Numbered from the stretch's first letter, positions 19,647 through 29,243 are shown. The stretch is 64,000 bases of DNA from Borrelia sp. A-FGy1 (GCF_014084025.1 NZ_CP043682.1:525582-589581); one strand, 5' to 3'. Numbers and translations are program-made. Notes: generated by a model from the letters alone, not told the origin.

Positions 19647-20939
19647 TTAAAATCCTCTTTCTTCAATAAATTTGTTTATTTCTTTAATAACAAAATTAAA
19701 TCTTGGTAGCATTAATTCTTTGTCTTTAAAAAAATTAAAACTTTTTAAATAACTTCTACTAAATATGAAATCAGAAAGTTCTCCAATATTAGTCATGTTT
19801 ATAACTTTTATAGAAGATGAATTTATTTGATTTTCTTTTAATTCATTTTCATCTTGTTTTATTAATAATTGTAAAGTTTTTATTTTATTTAAGTTTTGAG
19901 GCTTTCCCCCAATATTTATATATTTTTTTATCTCTTTATTATTGTTAATAATTGAATTCGCAATATTTGCTTGATTTCCAATTGTAATTAATGTTAATTT
20001 ATTCAAATTCATCTTTAAATCCAAAAATTCTAGTTTTTGAGTAGACTTAATGAGTTCAATAATCTTTTGAATTTCAGTAACTTCAGATGTTTTATCTTTT
20101 CTTTCATTTAAAATTTTTATAGGTTCTACTAAATATTTAATGGCTTTGTTTGAAATATCAGTTATCAAGCTATTATCATTATTTTTAATAAAGTCATCAG
20201 TAAAATAGGCTTGATATTTGGGTGAGTATAAATAGACAACATTCCCTTTCTTAACTAGTCTATGTACTAATGATTTAAACATTGAATCATGAGAGTGAGA
20301 AGGTAGTATAATAAATACACTATTATATAGTTTTTGATTGTTGCTAATAAAAGCATCTTTATATACATTTGTATATTTTGGTATATAATTCATTTCATTG
20401 ATGAAAAATGGATTAAACTTATAGTAAATAAAAGGATTTTGACCTTTAAGACCAAGAGTTAGGCTTGTTGGATACCAAACTGATATACTTAGCTTATTCG
20501 TATAATCTTTAATTTTAGTAAAACCTATTTTGTAGCTAGAGCGTATATCTTCTGGATAATTTGTAAAGAAACCAATGTAGGAAAATAATGTAGCTATTAG
20601 TAAAACCATTATTGAAGGAATTATTAATATTCCTTTAAAGAATATAAAGTAAATTATTATCCTAAATTTATTAGTTTTTCTGTTTGTTATTTTTCTTCTA
20701 AATAGTATTGTTTTTATATTTTTAATGATAATGATTATTAAGAAAACTAAAAATAGGGTCCAAACATACAGCATAATCGGTTTAACTTCTATCAGATATA
20801 GATTTATTATAAAAAATATCCCTGGTAAAATTATTAAGCAATCTTCATAAGAAAATTCTCTTTTAAAATTGAAAAAATTTATGATTAAGAATATGCTAAA
20901 GCTTAGTAAGAATATAATCTCATAAAATTGTTCATTCAT
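19647..20939 (-). CDS. Four-span membrane protein with degenerate alpha/beta-hydrolase domain
   Basis: Four hydrophobic spans fill residues 5-125. The remaining 300 residues face one side of the membrane and resemble the PAF-acetylhydrolase/dienelactone-hydrolase layout: LSISVWYPTSL near 150, then VFIILPSHSHDSMF near 220, and a strand-turn-helix LTLITIGNQANIANSII near 315. At that last site a hydrolase would have a GxSxG nucleophile elbow, but here it reads GNQAN with no Ser. I therefore suspect an inactive or re-purposed hydrolase; the homology is only by pattern. First gene of a minus-strand operon with the glucosaminidase and TIGR02757 genes. Confidence 0.75.
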   Translation of the reverse strand: MNEQFYEIIFLLSFSIFLIINFFNFKREFSYEDCLIILPGIFFIINLYLIEVKPIMLYVWTLFLVFLIIIIIKNIKTILFRRKITNRKTNKFRIIIYFIFFKGILIIPSIMVLLIATLFSYIGFFTNYPEDIRSSYKIGFTKIKDYTNKLSISVWYPTSLTLGLKGQNPFIYYKFNPFFINEMNYIPKYTNVYKDAFISNNQKLYNSVFIILPSHSHDSMFKSLVHRLVKKGNVVYLYSPKYQAYFTDDFIKNNDNSLITDISNKAIKYLVEPIKILNERKDKTSEVTEIQKIIELIKSTQKLEFLDLKMNLNKLTLITIGNQANIANSIINNNKEIKKYINIGGKPQNLNKIKTLQLLIKQDENELKENQINSSSIKVINMTNIGELSDFIFSRSYLKSFNFFKDKELMLPRFNFVIKEINKFIEERGF

Positions 20940-21188
20940 AAAATACTTTTTCCTTAAGTAATTATAAGCATAAAAATGTTATTTACAAAATAGTTTATAA
21001 AATACATCCTTTCAAATAAGAATTTTAGGTTATATAACTAACTAACTATTGTCTGATAAAGTAGAGATGTGCTTTGAAATTAGATTATATTATTTATATT
21101 TTACTTTTGTATAGAAATTGGGTTTTCTTTTATTCTTTTAGTTTATTGTTGTATAATGAGATACCTTAAGAGGTGAAGTGGAAATAGT

Positions 21189-21947
21189 GTGTTGGGGATT
21201 TTTTTAGGAACAGGTGCATCGAGTGGTGTCCCTATGTTAAATTGCAATTGTAGGGTATGTAACTCAGATTCTACTAAAAATAAAAGGCTTAGAAGTTCAT
21301 TACTCCTTAATGTGCGTGAAATTAACATATTGATTGATACAGGTCCTGATATTAGAACTCAGCTTTTAAGAGAAAATATCTCTAGTATTGATTTAGTTTT
21401 GTATACTCATGAACACTATGATCATATTATGGGTCTTGATGATATTAAGTTTTATACAAGAAATTTCCCTTTAAATATATATGCCCGGGAAAGTACTATG
21501 CAACATATTAAAAATGCTTTTCCACATAATTTTACGTCAAAAATATCTTTAAGTGGCAAAGCTAATATTATTTCCAATTTAGCAACAGAATTAAAGCCAA
21601 TTATTTTTAGAGGAATAGAAATAATTCCAATTCCCTTACTGCATGGTGATATAATTAGTTTGGGATATAGGATAAAAAATATAGCATATCTTACTGATGT
21701 TAAGTTTATTCCAGATATTTCTTATAAATATTTAAAGGAACTAGATGTATTAATAATAGATGCTTTAAGAATTAAATCTCATCCGTGTCATTTGAATTTT
21801 GATGATGCTACTGATGAGGTTAAAAAAATAAAACCTAAAGTTGCTTATTTTACGCACATAGCACATGATATAATGCATGAAGAATTTGATTATTTAAAAA
21901 AAGATAATATTTATTTGGCTTATGATAGGCTTCAGATACATATTTAA
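21189..21947 (+). CDS. Metallo-beta-lactamase-fold hydrolase, PhnP-like
   Basis: A 252-residue MBL-fold metal-dependent hydrolase. The two-metal motif is YTHEHYDHIMGLDD (near residue 73), with GTGASSGVPMLNC at the N-terminus typical of PhnP-like phosphodiesterases, a distal LLHGD near 155, YLTDVK near 170 and THIAHD near 226. Cys residues in NCNCRVCNSD could bind a structural zinc, as in PhnP. The substrate is unknown; cyclic phosphate or nucleotide esters are plausible from the family. The start is GTG at 21189 with AAGAGGTGAAG upstream. It begins a plus-strand run with exoA. Confidence 0.88.
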   Translation: MLGIFLGTGASSGVPMLNCNCRVCNSDSTKNKRLRSSLLLNVREINILIDTGPDIRTQLLRENISSIDLVLYTHEHYDHIMGLDDIKFYTRNFPLNIYARESTMQHIKNAFPHNFTSKISLSGKANIISNLATELKPIIFRGIEIIPIPLLHGDIISLGYRIKNIAYLTDVKFIPDISYKYLKELDVLIIDALRIKSHPCHLNFDDATDEVKKIKPKVAYFTHIAHDIMHEEFDYLKKDNIYLAYDRLQIHI

Positions 21948-21966
21948 TTAGAGGTTGTAGATCTTT

Positions 21967-22728
21967 GTGAAATTAATTTCATGGAATGTAAATGGAATAA
22001 GGGCTATTTTAAAGAAAGGGTTTCTTGATTTTGTTGAAAACCATAGACCGGATATTTTATGCCTTCAAGAAATTAAGGCAAATAAAGAGCAATTAACAAA
22101 AGATCTTATCAAGATTAAAGGATATCATTCCTATTTTTCAAGTTCTATGATAAAGGGATATGGTGGTGTTTGTATTTATTCAAAAATAAAACCTGTTAAA
22201 GTAGATAACATGAATAAAGAAATATTTGACAAGGAAGGAAGAGCACTTATTTTATATTATCATGATTTTATTCTTATTAATGCATATTTTCCTAATTCTC
22301 AATTTTTGAGAAAAAGACTGGAATTTAAGCTTGAATTTTTAATCCATCTTAAGTCTATTGCACATTCTTTCATAAATTTTGGTAAAAACCTTATAATATG
22401 TGGTGATTTTAATATTGCTCATACTGAGATTGATCTATCTAATCCTAAGACTAGTAGAGACCATGCTGGATATTATATTGAAGAAACTACTTGGATGGAT
22501 AATTTTTTGAATGAGGGCTATGTTGATACTTTTAGAATGTTTAATAAGAATCCATATAACTATACATGGTGGGATTATAGAACAAGGGCAAGAGAACGTA
22601 ATATTGGGTGGAGAATTGATTATTTTATTGTGAATGAGCTTTTTAAAGCTAGAGTAAAAAATGCTTTAATTTTAAGTGAAGTAATGGGTAGTGATCATTG
22701 TCCTATTTTTTTGCAGTTAGATTTGTGA
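21967..22728 (+). CDS. xth: Exodeoxyribonuclease III / AP endonuclease
   Basis: Base-excision-repair nuclease that nicks abasic sites and trims 3' ends. All motifs are present: LISWNVNGIRA at the N-terminus, ILCLQEIKA with the metal-binding Glu near residue 36, GDFNIAH near 147, WWDYRTRARERNIGWRIDY near 200, and SDHCPI at the C-terminus with catalytic Asp-His. Length 253 is typical of ExoIII. The start is GTG at 21967 with AGAGGTTGTAG upstream. It follows the MBL gene by 19 bp and precedes the exported protein gene by about 18 bp. Confidence 0.95.
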   Translation: MKLISWNVNGIRAILKKGFLDFVENHRPDILCLQEIKANKEQLTKDLIKIKGYHSYFSSSMIKGYGGVCIYSKIKPVKVDNMNKEIFDKEGRALILYYHDFILINAYFPNSQFLRKRLEFKLEFLIHLKSIAHSFINFGKNLIICGDFNIAHTEIDLSNPKTSRDHAGYYIEETTWMDNFLNEGYVDTFRMFNKNPYNYTWWDYRTRARERNIGWRIDYFIVNELFKARVKNALILSEVMGSDHCPIFLQLDL

Positions 22729-22746
22729 TGAATGGGGGAGGTATGC

Positions 22747-23511
22747 ATGAATAAATTTTTTTTATTTATTCTTATTTTTTTTATTCAAGTGTTTGTTTTT
22801 GGAATTGATTTAGAAAATATTGATTTTTATCGTGCTCTTGATAGGAGAGAATTAGTATTGGTAATTCATTTATTTGAACGAGAAAAATATTTGAGCCAAA
22901 ATAGTAAGCTTTTAATATATATTGACTTAGCTAAGGAAGCTTTAGCTGAAAAAGATATTCGGATAGTTCAAGATAAAAATAGAGTAGGTGAGAAAAGTTA
23001 TATTGAATCTTTAAGACGACCTGAGAACTACAGTAGTGAAAAATTTGTTTTAAATGTATCAAAGGCTTTAAATATTTTAATCTATTTTGATAGTAAGGAT
23101 AGGATTTTAAAAACTTTAGATGGACGGAATATAGGCATTGAAGATGGTAAGTTTGTAATTTTAGATTCTTTTTATAAGAAAAGCTATGGTGATGTGTCTA
23201 AGGAGCATACTACTATTGAAATTTATGAAGTAAGTATTTTAAATCCTGATTTTAATAAGTTTAGGCTGGATAAAGTAGGCTCTTTTGTTTTTCTTAGTGA
23301 GTTTAATAAAAAAGTTTACTTTAATAATATTTCAAGTTTATCTAATATTGAAATTTTGTTCTTATTTTATGAATTATTCCCTATTTCGAAGTTAAAGGGC
23401 ATAAAAGATTGGTTTGATTTTGGATTTTTATCTATTCTTAAAGAGATTAAAAAAGTTTATAGTCTAGAAATAGACTCAAGGAGGAGAATTGAAATATCAG
23501 AATATCACTAA
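22747..23511 (+). CDS. Exported hypothetical protein
   Basis: I place the start at ATG 22747, because GGGGGAGG at 22734-22741 is the ribosome site; an earlier in-frame ATG at 22732 would sit on top of it. The first 20 residues (MNKFFLFILIFFIQVFVFG) are a signal peptide. The remaining 235 residues are mixed alpha/beta without recognised family or Cys lipobox. Its 3' end overlaps the M16 peptidase gene by 23 bp, and the peptidase's ribosome site lies inside this gene. It is probably periplasmic and may work with the neighbouring protease, but that is only context. Confidence 0.8.
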   Translation: MNKFFLFILIFFIQVFVFGIDLENIDFYRALDRRELVLVIHLFEREKYLSQNSKLLIYIDLAKEALAEKDIRIVQDKNRVGEKSYIESLRRPENYSSEKFVLNVSKALNILIYFDSKDRILKTLDGRNIGIEDGKFVILDSFYKKSYGDVSKEHTTIEIYEVSILNPDFNKFRLDKVGSFVFLSEFNKKVYFNNISSLSNIEILFLFYELFPISKLKGIKDWFDFGFLSILKEIKKVYSLEIDSRRRIEISEYH

Positions 23512-26311
23512 TATAAATAGGCTTATCGTTTTAATTTCAGTATTTCTTATTTTATCTTGTGCTACTTATAAATTAAAAACTGACAAGAACTTGGTAAGTG
23601 GTCAACTTGAGAATGGACTTAAGTATTATATTTATCCTAACAGAATACCAGAGAAAGCTGTTTATATGGGTATTTTATTTAATGTTGGTTCTTTGAATGA
23701 GGAAGATCATGAGAGAGGTTTGGCTCATTACCTTGAACATATGGCTTTTAAAGGAACAGAAGATTATCCAGGTAGTGAGGGTGTTTTAAAGGTTCTTAAA
23801 AAGTTTGGAATGTCATTTGGAGCAGATATTAATGCCTATACTACTTTTGATAAAACTTATTATAGCCTTAATGTGCCAGATGGTAATAATGAGGCAGCAG
23901 TTGATGAGGCTTTAAATATTTTGAATAACTGGGCATCAAAGATGGAATTAAATAAATCAGAAATAGAAAAAGAGCGTAATATTATCATTGAAGAGAAGAA
24001 ACGTGGAGAGAGTTATCCAGGTAGAATTATTGAAAGAATATTTAAGTTTATTCTTGGCAATAGTAGATATGTAGACAGATTTCCTATTGGACTCGAAGAT
24101 AGAATTTTATCATTTAAATCAGAAGATTTTAAGAAATTTTATAAGAAATGGTATAGACCAGAACTTACTAGTGTCATTATTGTAGGAGACATCGATCCTA
24201 GTAAGATTGAAGAAAAGATAAAAGAAAAATTTTCATCTTTCAAGAAACCTAAGAGTGAGAAGGAAAAGATTAACATAAATTTAGATACAGTAATGAATGA
24301 AAGGTTTATTAGCATAGAGGACTTTGAAATTCCTTTTCCTAGTATAACTTTTGTTAAAAAAGATATTGTTGTACCTATCTCTACATCTAATCATATTAAG
24401 AAGAATATTGAAAGGGTCTTATTAAATAGTCTTTTTACAAATAGATTTTCTGAGCTAAAGGCTTCTGGAATAAATTATTTTATGTCTTTTAACAAGGATG
24501 ATTTTTCTAAAAAATCAGATGATAATTATATTTTAATTAATAAAATTTCTATTGATTTAAATCCAGATTCTTTAAAAGAAGGTATTGAAGAGTTTTTTTA
24601 CCAATTTAAGAGAATAAATAAATTTGGATTTACTCAAGGTGAGGTGGATAAGGTTAAGGCTCAACTTATAAGCTTTTATAAGTTAAGTAAAGATAACATA
24701 GGTAATAGAGATTCATCTACTATTATTAATATTTTAGTAGATATTGCAGCAGAAAATTCTTACATGTTGGATATGCATGATTATTATGATATTGCTATTG
24801 AGCATTTAAATAAAGTTAGTCTGGCTACAATAGCAATTTTGGCTAAGGGTGAAACGTCTATAAATGATAAGGCAATTATTTATTCTTATTCTAATAAGTC
24901 TCATTTTGATTTGACTTTTGATAAAATACAAGAAATACAGGAGCTTGCATTAAAAAGAGAAATTAAGCCTTATGAAGATGTATTAATTCAAGGAAAATTT
25001 TTAAAGGAGGACTTGGTAAGCAAAGAAATTATTGATAATAAAGAATTTTTTGGAGGAATATCATCATTTACCCTTGAGAATGGAGTTGAAGTTTACTTTA
25101 AGCATAATGAATATAAGCGGAATATAGTTACTCTTAGTGCAAGTTCTTGGGGGGGCTTAATAAATGAGAATGCTGATCTTATACCTGTTTTAGCTATGGC
25201 GCCAGCTGTAGTTTCAAATTCAGGTTATGGAGACTATTCTCAACTTCAAGTTGAGAAATATTTGGCAGATAAGGTTGTAAGTTTAAATACAGCAGTTAAT
25301 TTTCAACAGACGAGTCTTAGTGGCAGTGCTGAGGTCAAAAACATTGAAACTCTTTTTGAGCTTATATACTTTATATTTAATAAGTCAAAGGTAGATGATA
25401 TTGTATTGCAAAATACTATTAGCGATATGGAAGCAGTCATTAAAAGCAGGGAGGAGGATTCTAAATATATTTTTAGAAGAGCTATTAATGGATTTTATAA
25501 TAATGATGATTATCGTTATAGAGATATTAAGAAGTCTGATTTGAAAAATATGAAAAAGGAAATTCTTTTAGATTTTTATAAAAAGAGATTTACCTATGCA
25601 AATAACTTCAAGTTTGTTTTTGTGGGAGATATAGATTTAGATACAATAAAAATTCTTTCAAAGAAGTATTTAGGTAACTTGAATACTAAAAAATTGAATG
25701 AGTTTAAGGATTTAGATTATTCTTATAAGAAAGATGCTGGTAGAATAGTAGTAAGGAAAGGTAAGGATTCAAGTAGTATTGTTTATATTTTTTATCCTTT
25801 TGAATTCAATTACACACCCAAGATTGCTTTAAACTATTACGCTTTGACTTCTCTTTTGACTGATAGTCTTGTTAAAAATATTAGAAGGGATATGTCTAGT
25901 GTTTACTCAATAAACGCATACTTTGATTATTCTGTTAGGCAATATAAAAGTTCAGATGGATTTATAGTTGTAAATTTTACCGTTGAGCCTAAAGTTCTTG
26001 ATAAAGTCTTAAAATCTGTATATGAGTACATGCTAAAGAGACAAAAGATAGATTATACGGAAGAAGATTTTAATTATGTTAAGAAAAATATCATTAAAGA
26101 AGAGAAAATTAAATCTCAATCTAATTGGTATTGGGCTTCCTTAATATTAGATTCAGTTCTTTGGACAGGTACTTTTGAAGATACTATAAGTACTACATTT
26201 ATTGAAAATAATTTAAATAAAGATATTATAAATTCATTTTTAAAGAAAATTAATTTTAATCAGAAAACAGAAATTGTTTTGATGCCAGAAAAAGATAATT
26301 ATAATAATTAG
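23489..26311 (+). CDS. M16 family zinc metallopeptidase, lipoprotein
   Basis: A two-domain M16 peptidase of 940 residues, the size of PqqL-like proteins. The inverted zinc motif HYLEHMAFKGTE (near residue 82) and the downstream EIEKERNIIIEE Glu ligand region (about 155-165) are intact, and the C-terminal half is the inactive partner domain starting near ISSFTLENGVEVYF. The N-terminus (LIVLISVFLILSC) ends in a lipobox Cys, so it is likely lipid-anchored in the periplasm or outer membrane. The start is TTG at 23489 right after AAGGAGG. It overlaps the preceding gene by 23 bp and converges on the HEXXH gene 12 bp away. Confidence 0.92.
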   Translation: MKYQNITNINRLIVLISVFLILSCATYKLKTDKNLVSGQLENGLKYYIYPNRIPEKAVYMGILFNVGSLNEEDHERGLAHYLEHMAFKGTEDYPGSEGVLKVLKKFGMSFGADINAYTTFDKTYYSLNVPDGNNEAAVDEALNILNNWASKMELNKSEIEKERNIIIEEKKRGESYPGRIIERIFKFILGNSRYVDRFPIGLEDRILSFKSEDFKKFYKKWYRPELTSVIIVGDIDPSKIEEKIKEKFSSFKKPKSEKEKININLDTVMNERFISIEDFEIPFPSITFVKKDIVVPISTSNHIKKNIERVLLNSLFTNRFSELKASGINYFMSFNKDDFSKKSDDNYILINKISIDLNPDSLKEGIEEFFYQFKRINKFGFTQGEVDKVKAQLISFYKLSKDNIGNRDSSTIINILVDIAAENSYMLDMHDYYDIAIEHLNKVSLATIAILAKGETSINDKAIIYSYSNKSHFDLTFDKIQEIQELALKREIKPYEDVLIQGKFLKEDLVSKEIIDNKEFFGGISSFTLENGVEVYFKHNEYKRNIVTLSASSWGGLINENADLIPVLAMAPAVVSNSGYGDYSQLQVEKYLADKVVSLNTAVNFQQTSLSGSAEVKNIETLFELIYFIFNKSKVDDIVLQNTISDMEAVIKSREEDSKYIFRRAINGFYNNDDYRYRDIKKSDLKNMKKEILLDFYKKRFTYANNFKFVFVGDIDLDTIKILSKKYLGNLNTKKLNEFKDLDYSYKKDAGRIVVRKGKDSSSIVYIFYPFEFNYTPKIALNYYALTSLLTDSLVKNIRRDMSSVYSINAYFDYSVRQYKSSDGFIVVNFTVEPKVLDKVLKSVYEYMLKRQKIDYTEEDFNYVKKNIIKEEKIKSQSNWYWASLILDSVLWTGTFEDTISTTFIENNLNKDIINSFLKKINFNQKTEIVLMPEKDNYNN

Positions 26312-26323
26312 TTTGAATTTTGT

Positions 26324-27756
26324 TTAAAATATATATTTGTCTTTGAAAAGGATTAGTAGTTCTCCAGCTATTAGTCCTTTTTCATTCCATAATAGTTCTT
26401 CTAGCTTTAATGCCCATTCTTCATAATTTTTAGCGCCAGATTTGGGAAAATATCTGGTATTGATTAAAAATTCTGCAATATCTTCTTTTGGAATTTGGAT
26501 AGTATAAGCATAAAATTCATTTATTACTAGATTATTAGACTTAATATAATAATCTTTACTGTCTAGAAATTTTATCCAAGCTTTTTTGTCTTTTTTAAGA
26601 ATATTTTGATTCCAAAAAGTAGAGACAGATTTGCTAATATTATTGTCTGTAAAGAAATGCATATGCAAGATTTCATGCATTAGTATTATCATTTGAGCAT
26701 CTCTTGATATAGTTTTATCTTCTGAATAGGTAGCAAATGCAATATTTCTTGATTTATTTTTTACTTTCAATGTGTGATTTTCAATATTTACTAGCTTATT
26801 AGCTATAATAATATTTCTTAATATGATCTCTTCTTTATTTAATTTAATATTTAATTTTTTAGCCATATTAAAAAATATAATTATATCTTCAAGTCTGTAG
26901 TTGTGTCCTGTCCAACCTTTTTTATTTTCTAGTTCTTTATTTGATAATATTTTTCCTATAAAATTTTTTTTCTCTGTAAAAAATGCTAATCTTTTGAGCA
27001 TTAAAGATTGATCTTTTAATTTTTTGAATTTTAATACATATATTGCAGGATCTGCTATGAGATTAAAGAATTCAAAAGAGTTTCTTCTATAATTTTCTTT
27101 TTTGTAGTTAAAAATGAATTTTAAATCAGAATTTATTGGTTTATTAATATCATAATATTCATTCATGTTGATATATCCAATTTCACTTATTTGAATCATA
27201 TCATTGTTTTTATTAAATTTTATTTCGTCGTTTTCATTCTCTAGTGATGTGTATTTTGTAATGTTGGATAATATTATTTTTTGAGTTTCTTTCTCAGAAT
27301 ATAATTTTGAAATTATAGGATTTAATATTTTTTTTTAGCTTTAAAGCCTATAAGAGGAAAAATATTCCTATCAAGATTAAATGCAATAGAATATTCATTT
27401 TGACTAATTAATATTTTAAACTTTTTGATATTTGATTCTTCTGTTTCTATACTTAAGTTTTTATTTTCAATATTATTTATAATAATAGACAGGATATTAT
27501 TCATTTTAATTTCTATTGTTAATTCTTTCTCTTGATTAATTATTTTTGGGATTTTGTATGAATGAATTTCACTTTCGGTATTGATTTCTATATTTGTATT
27601 TTCATTTGTTTGAAGGTTTAGTATAAGGGTTTTAAATTTTTCTTTTTTGTCAAAGTATATTGTAGTTTGTTTATTTTTATTTATTTGTGTTTTTATTTCA
27701 TGTGCGTTTATTACGTAAAAGCTTATTAATGCTAATAAGATAAAAATTTTTTTCAT
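26324..27756 (-). pseudogene. Exported HEXXH metalloprotease-like gene split by a homopolymer frameshift
   Basis: Two minus-strand ORFs belong to one gene. The upstream ORF (27756-27322, 144 codons) starts with a signal peptide (MKKIFILLALISFYVINAH) and ends in KAKKKY and a stop directly after a run of nine A (plus-strand T9 at 27328-27336). One extra A restores a single 477-codon frame that continues without a stop into the downstream ORF (ATG at 27199). The downstream part carries MHEILHMHFF (HEILH) and an NEFYAY segment about 50 residues later that could supply a third zinc ligand, as in gluzincins. It is either an inactivated gene, a slippage-controlled gene or a sequencing error. No family is recognised. 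It converges on the M16 gene. Confidence 0.8.
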
Positions 27757-27799
27757 TATTGCATAAAAAGAGAGAATCTAAAAGATCCTCTCTTTAAAA

Positions 27800-27871
27800 C
27801 ATCCTCTAGGGGAATCGAACCCCTCTTGCCAGGATGAAAACCTGGAGTCCTAACCGATAGACGAAGAGGAC
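27800..27871 (-). tRNA. tRNA-Glu (anticodon TTC)
   Basis: On the minus strand a 72-nt cloverleaf starts GTCCTCTTCGTCTATCGGTT. The acceptor stem GTCCTCT pairs with AGAGGAT (one G-U). The anticodon stem CCAGG/CCTGG encloses TTTTCAT, giving anticodon TTC, and the T loop reads GGTTCGATTCC. The CCA end is not encoded. It is the last of three tRNA genes in a minus-strand cluster. Confidence 0.96.
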
Positions 27872-27880
27872 ATACAAATA

Positions 27881-27953
27881 CGAGCTCAGTAGGACTCGAA
27901 CCTACGACAAACGCCTTAAAAGGGCGCTGCTCTACCACCTGAGCTATGAGCCC
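27881..27953 (-). tRNA. tRNA-Lys (anticodon TTT)
   Basis: A 73-nt cloverleaf on the minus strand begins GGGCTCATAGCTCAGGTGG. The acceptor stem GGGCTCA pairs with TGAGCTC. The anticodon loop CTTTTAA between GCGCC and GGCGT gives anticodon TTT, and the T arm is CGTAGGTTCGAGTCCTAC. It lies 9 bp upstream of tRNA-Glu and is probably cotranscribed. Confidence 0.96.
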
Positions 27954-28047
27954 CTGAAAACAAAAAATAAGTCCACTAAAATTAATAGTATAACTTACCT
28001 AAAAGTATGTCAATGCATACTTCTAAATGAACAAGCTTTAATTTCTT

Positions 28048-28120
28048 TGAGCTGCACAGGACTCGAACCTGTAACCGGCGGATTAAGAGTCCGACGCTCT
28101 ACCACTTGAGCTAGCAGCCC
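28048..28120 (-). tRNA. tRNA-Lys (anticodon CTT)
   Basis: A 73-nt cloverleaf on the minus strand begins GGGCTGCTAGCTCAAGTGG. The acceptor GGGCTGC pairs with GCAGCTC. The anticodon loop CTCTTAA gives anticodon CTT for AAG codons, and the T arm ACAGGTTCGAGTCCTGT is perfect. It lies 94 bp upstream of the tRNA-Lys(TTT) gene, so both lysine isoacceptors sit together. Confidence 0.96.
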
Positions 28121-28172
28121 AGCCCTTTATTATTTAAACTAATAAATAGAATAATTTTTTATAAGGGCAATG

Positions 28173-28817
28173 TCAAGAATTATTATTATTTTTTTCAAGT
28201 TTTTCCAGCAATTTTTTTGCTTCTAAATGATTGGGATTTAGGCTTAATAATGTTGTTAGAGTTTCTTTTGCTAAAATTTTGTTTTTTGTGTTAATTCTTG
28301 CTTTTGCAAGTTTTAGCAGTAAGTTCTGGTTGTTTGGTAAAAATCTTAGAGCGTTTTCATATGCAAAATCAGCTTCATTGTATCTTTCAAGTTTATATAG
28401 AGAGTCTGCTATTAGATTGTATACTTTTATTATGCGTGGTCCGCTTGGTTCAAGGCTAATATATTTTTGAAAATACTTAAGTGCATTTTTATATTGTTTT
28501 TGAAAAAAGTAAGATTCTCCTAATGCTTGAATTATTCTTGAATCATATTTTTTTATTGCAAGTCCTTTCATGGATTCTATTTCTGCCTTCTTATATTCTC
28601 TTGCTCCTATTAGACTCCATATAAGTATTACTCTTGCATCTAGGTTATTTGGATTTTGATTTAGTTCTTCTTGAGTATTTGCGATTGCTTCTTGAAATCT
28701 GCCTCCTTTGTATAATAGAAGTGAATCTTCTTTTTCTTCTTTTTCTTGTGCAATTAAGAAACTTGAATATGAGAAGAGAAATAAGATTATCCTTGAAAAA
28801 AATCTTTTATATGTCAT
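28173..28817 (-). CDS. Exported TPR-repeat protein
   Basis: I set the start at ATG 28817, which has GGAGG five bases upstream and overlaps the bactofilin stop by 4 bp. A further-upstream start at 28835 would add six residues across that ribosome site. Residues 1-24 form a signal peptide (FFSRIILFLFSYSSFLIAQ). Residues 30-205 hold about five TPR-like helix pairs, for example GRFQEAIANTQEELNQNPN and KYFQKYISLEPSG. TPR modules mediate protein-protein contacts, so it is likely a periplasmic scaffold. The close coupling to a bactofilin suggests a role in cell shape or envelope assembly (inference). Confidence 0.85.
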   Translation of the reverse strand: MTYKRFFSRIILFLFSYSSFLIAQEKEEKEDSLLLYKGGRFQEAIANTQEELNQNPNNLDARVILIWSLIGAREYKKAEIESMKGLAIKKYDSRIIQALGESYFFQKQYKNALKYFQKYISLEPSGPRIIKVYNLIADSLYKLERYNEADFAYENALRFLPNNQNLLLKLAKARINTKNKILAKETLTTLLSLNPNHLEAKKLLEKLEKNNNNS

Positions 28818-29164
28818 TTTTCCTCCATTATACAATTTCCTTTAAATATTGCTCCTGAATCTATGAAGAGTTCTTTTGTTTTAATATTTCCAATTAATTT
28901 ACCAGTTTTATATATTTTTATTGTTTCTAACGCTTCAATATTACCTTTTATTGTTCCGTGATTTAGAAAATGGTTGCACTTAATTTCTGCCTTTACATTA
29001 GCTTTTTCTCTTAAATATATTGAACTTGTAGAATTTATTAATCCTTTAAGCAAGCCTTCAATGATTATTGGCTTACTGCTTTCTATGTATCCTTCAAATT
29101 CAAAATTACTCTTTATTACATTTTGAGTGTTACTCTCTTCAAATTCTAAACTATCTATGCTCAT
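28814..29164 (-). CDS. Bactofilin family cytoskeletal protein
   Basis: A 116-residue bactofilin (DUF583). After a short N-terminal tail, residues 25-110 form the beta-helix pattern: FEGYIESSKPIIIEGLLKG, NVKAEIKCNHFLNHGTIKG and IYKTGKLIGNIKTKELFI, with regular Gly/Ile periodicity. Bactofilins polymerise without nucleotide and organise wall synthesis or polar structures. I choose ATG 29164 because AGGAG lies 5-8 bp upstream; an upstream in-frame start at 29197 has no ribosome site. I recall bactofilin genes at this chromosomal position in Borrelia. The next gene (TPR) overlaps by 4 bp. Confidence 0.88.
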   Translation of the reverse strand: MSIDSLEFEESNTQNVIKSNFEFEGYIESSKPIIIEGLLKGLINSTSSIYLREKANVKAEIKCNHFLNHGTIKGNIEALETIKIYKTGKLIGNIKTKELFIDSGAIFKGNCIMEEK

Positions 29165-29243
29165 TTTATCTCCTAAAAATGAATGCATCTTAAGCATTCA
29201 TTTTTACTTGAAAAATTAAAGTATTTATATAAAAATTTTGATT

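Noticed and set aside
25149-25157. G7 run in the M16 gene as a phase-variation site
   Set aside because: The frame is intact on both sides and a short run can encode Trp-Gly-Gly; no sign of slippage.
27756-27938. 60-codon minus-strand ORF over the tRNA genes
   Set aside because: It reads through tRNA-Glu and most of tRNA-Lys; the cloverleaf structures explain the sequence.
28634-28858. 74-codon plus-strand ORF opposite the TPR gene
   Set aside because: Antisense shadow; hydrophobic composition is what AT-rich antisense DNA gives.
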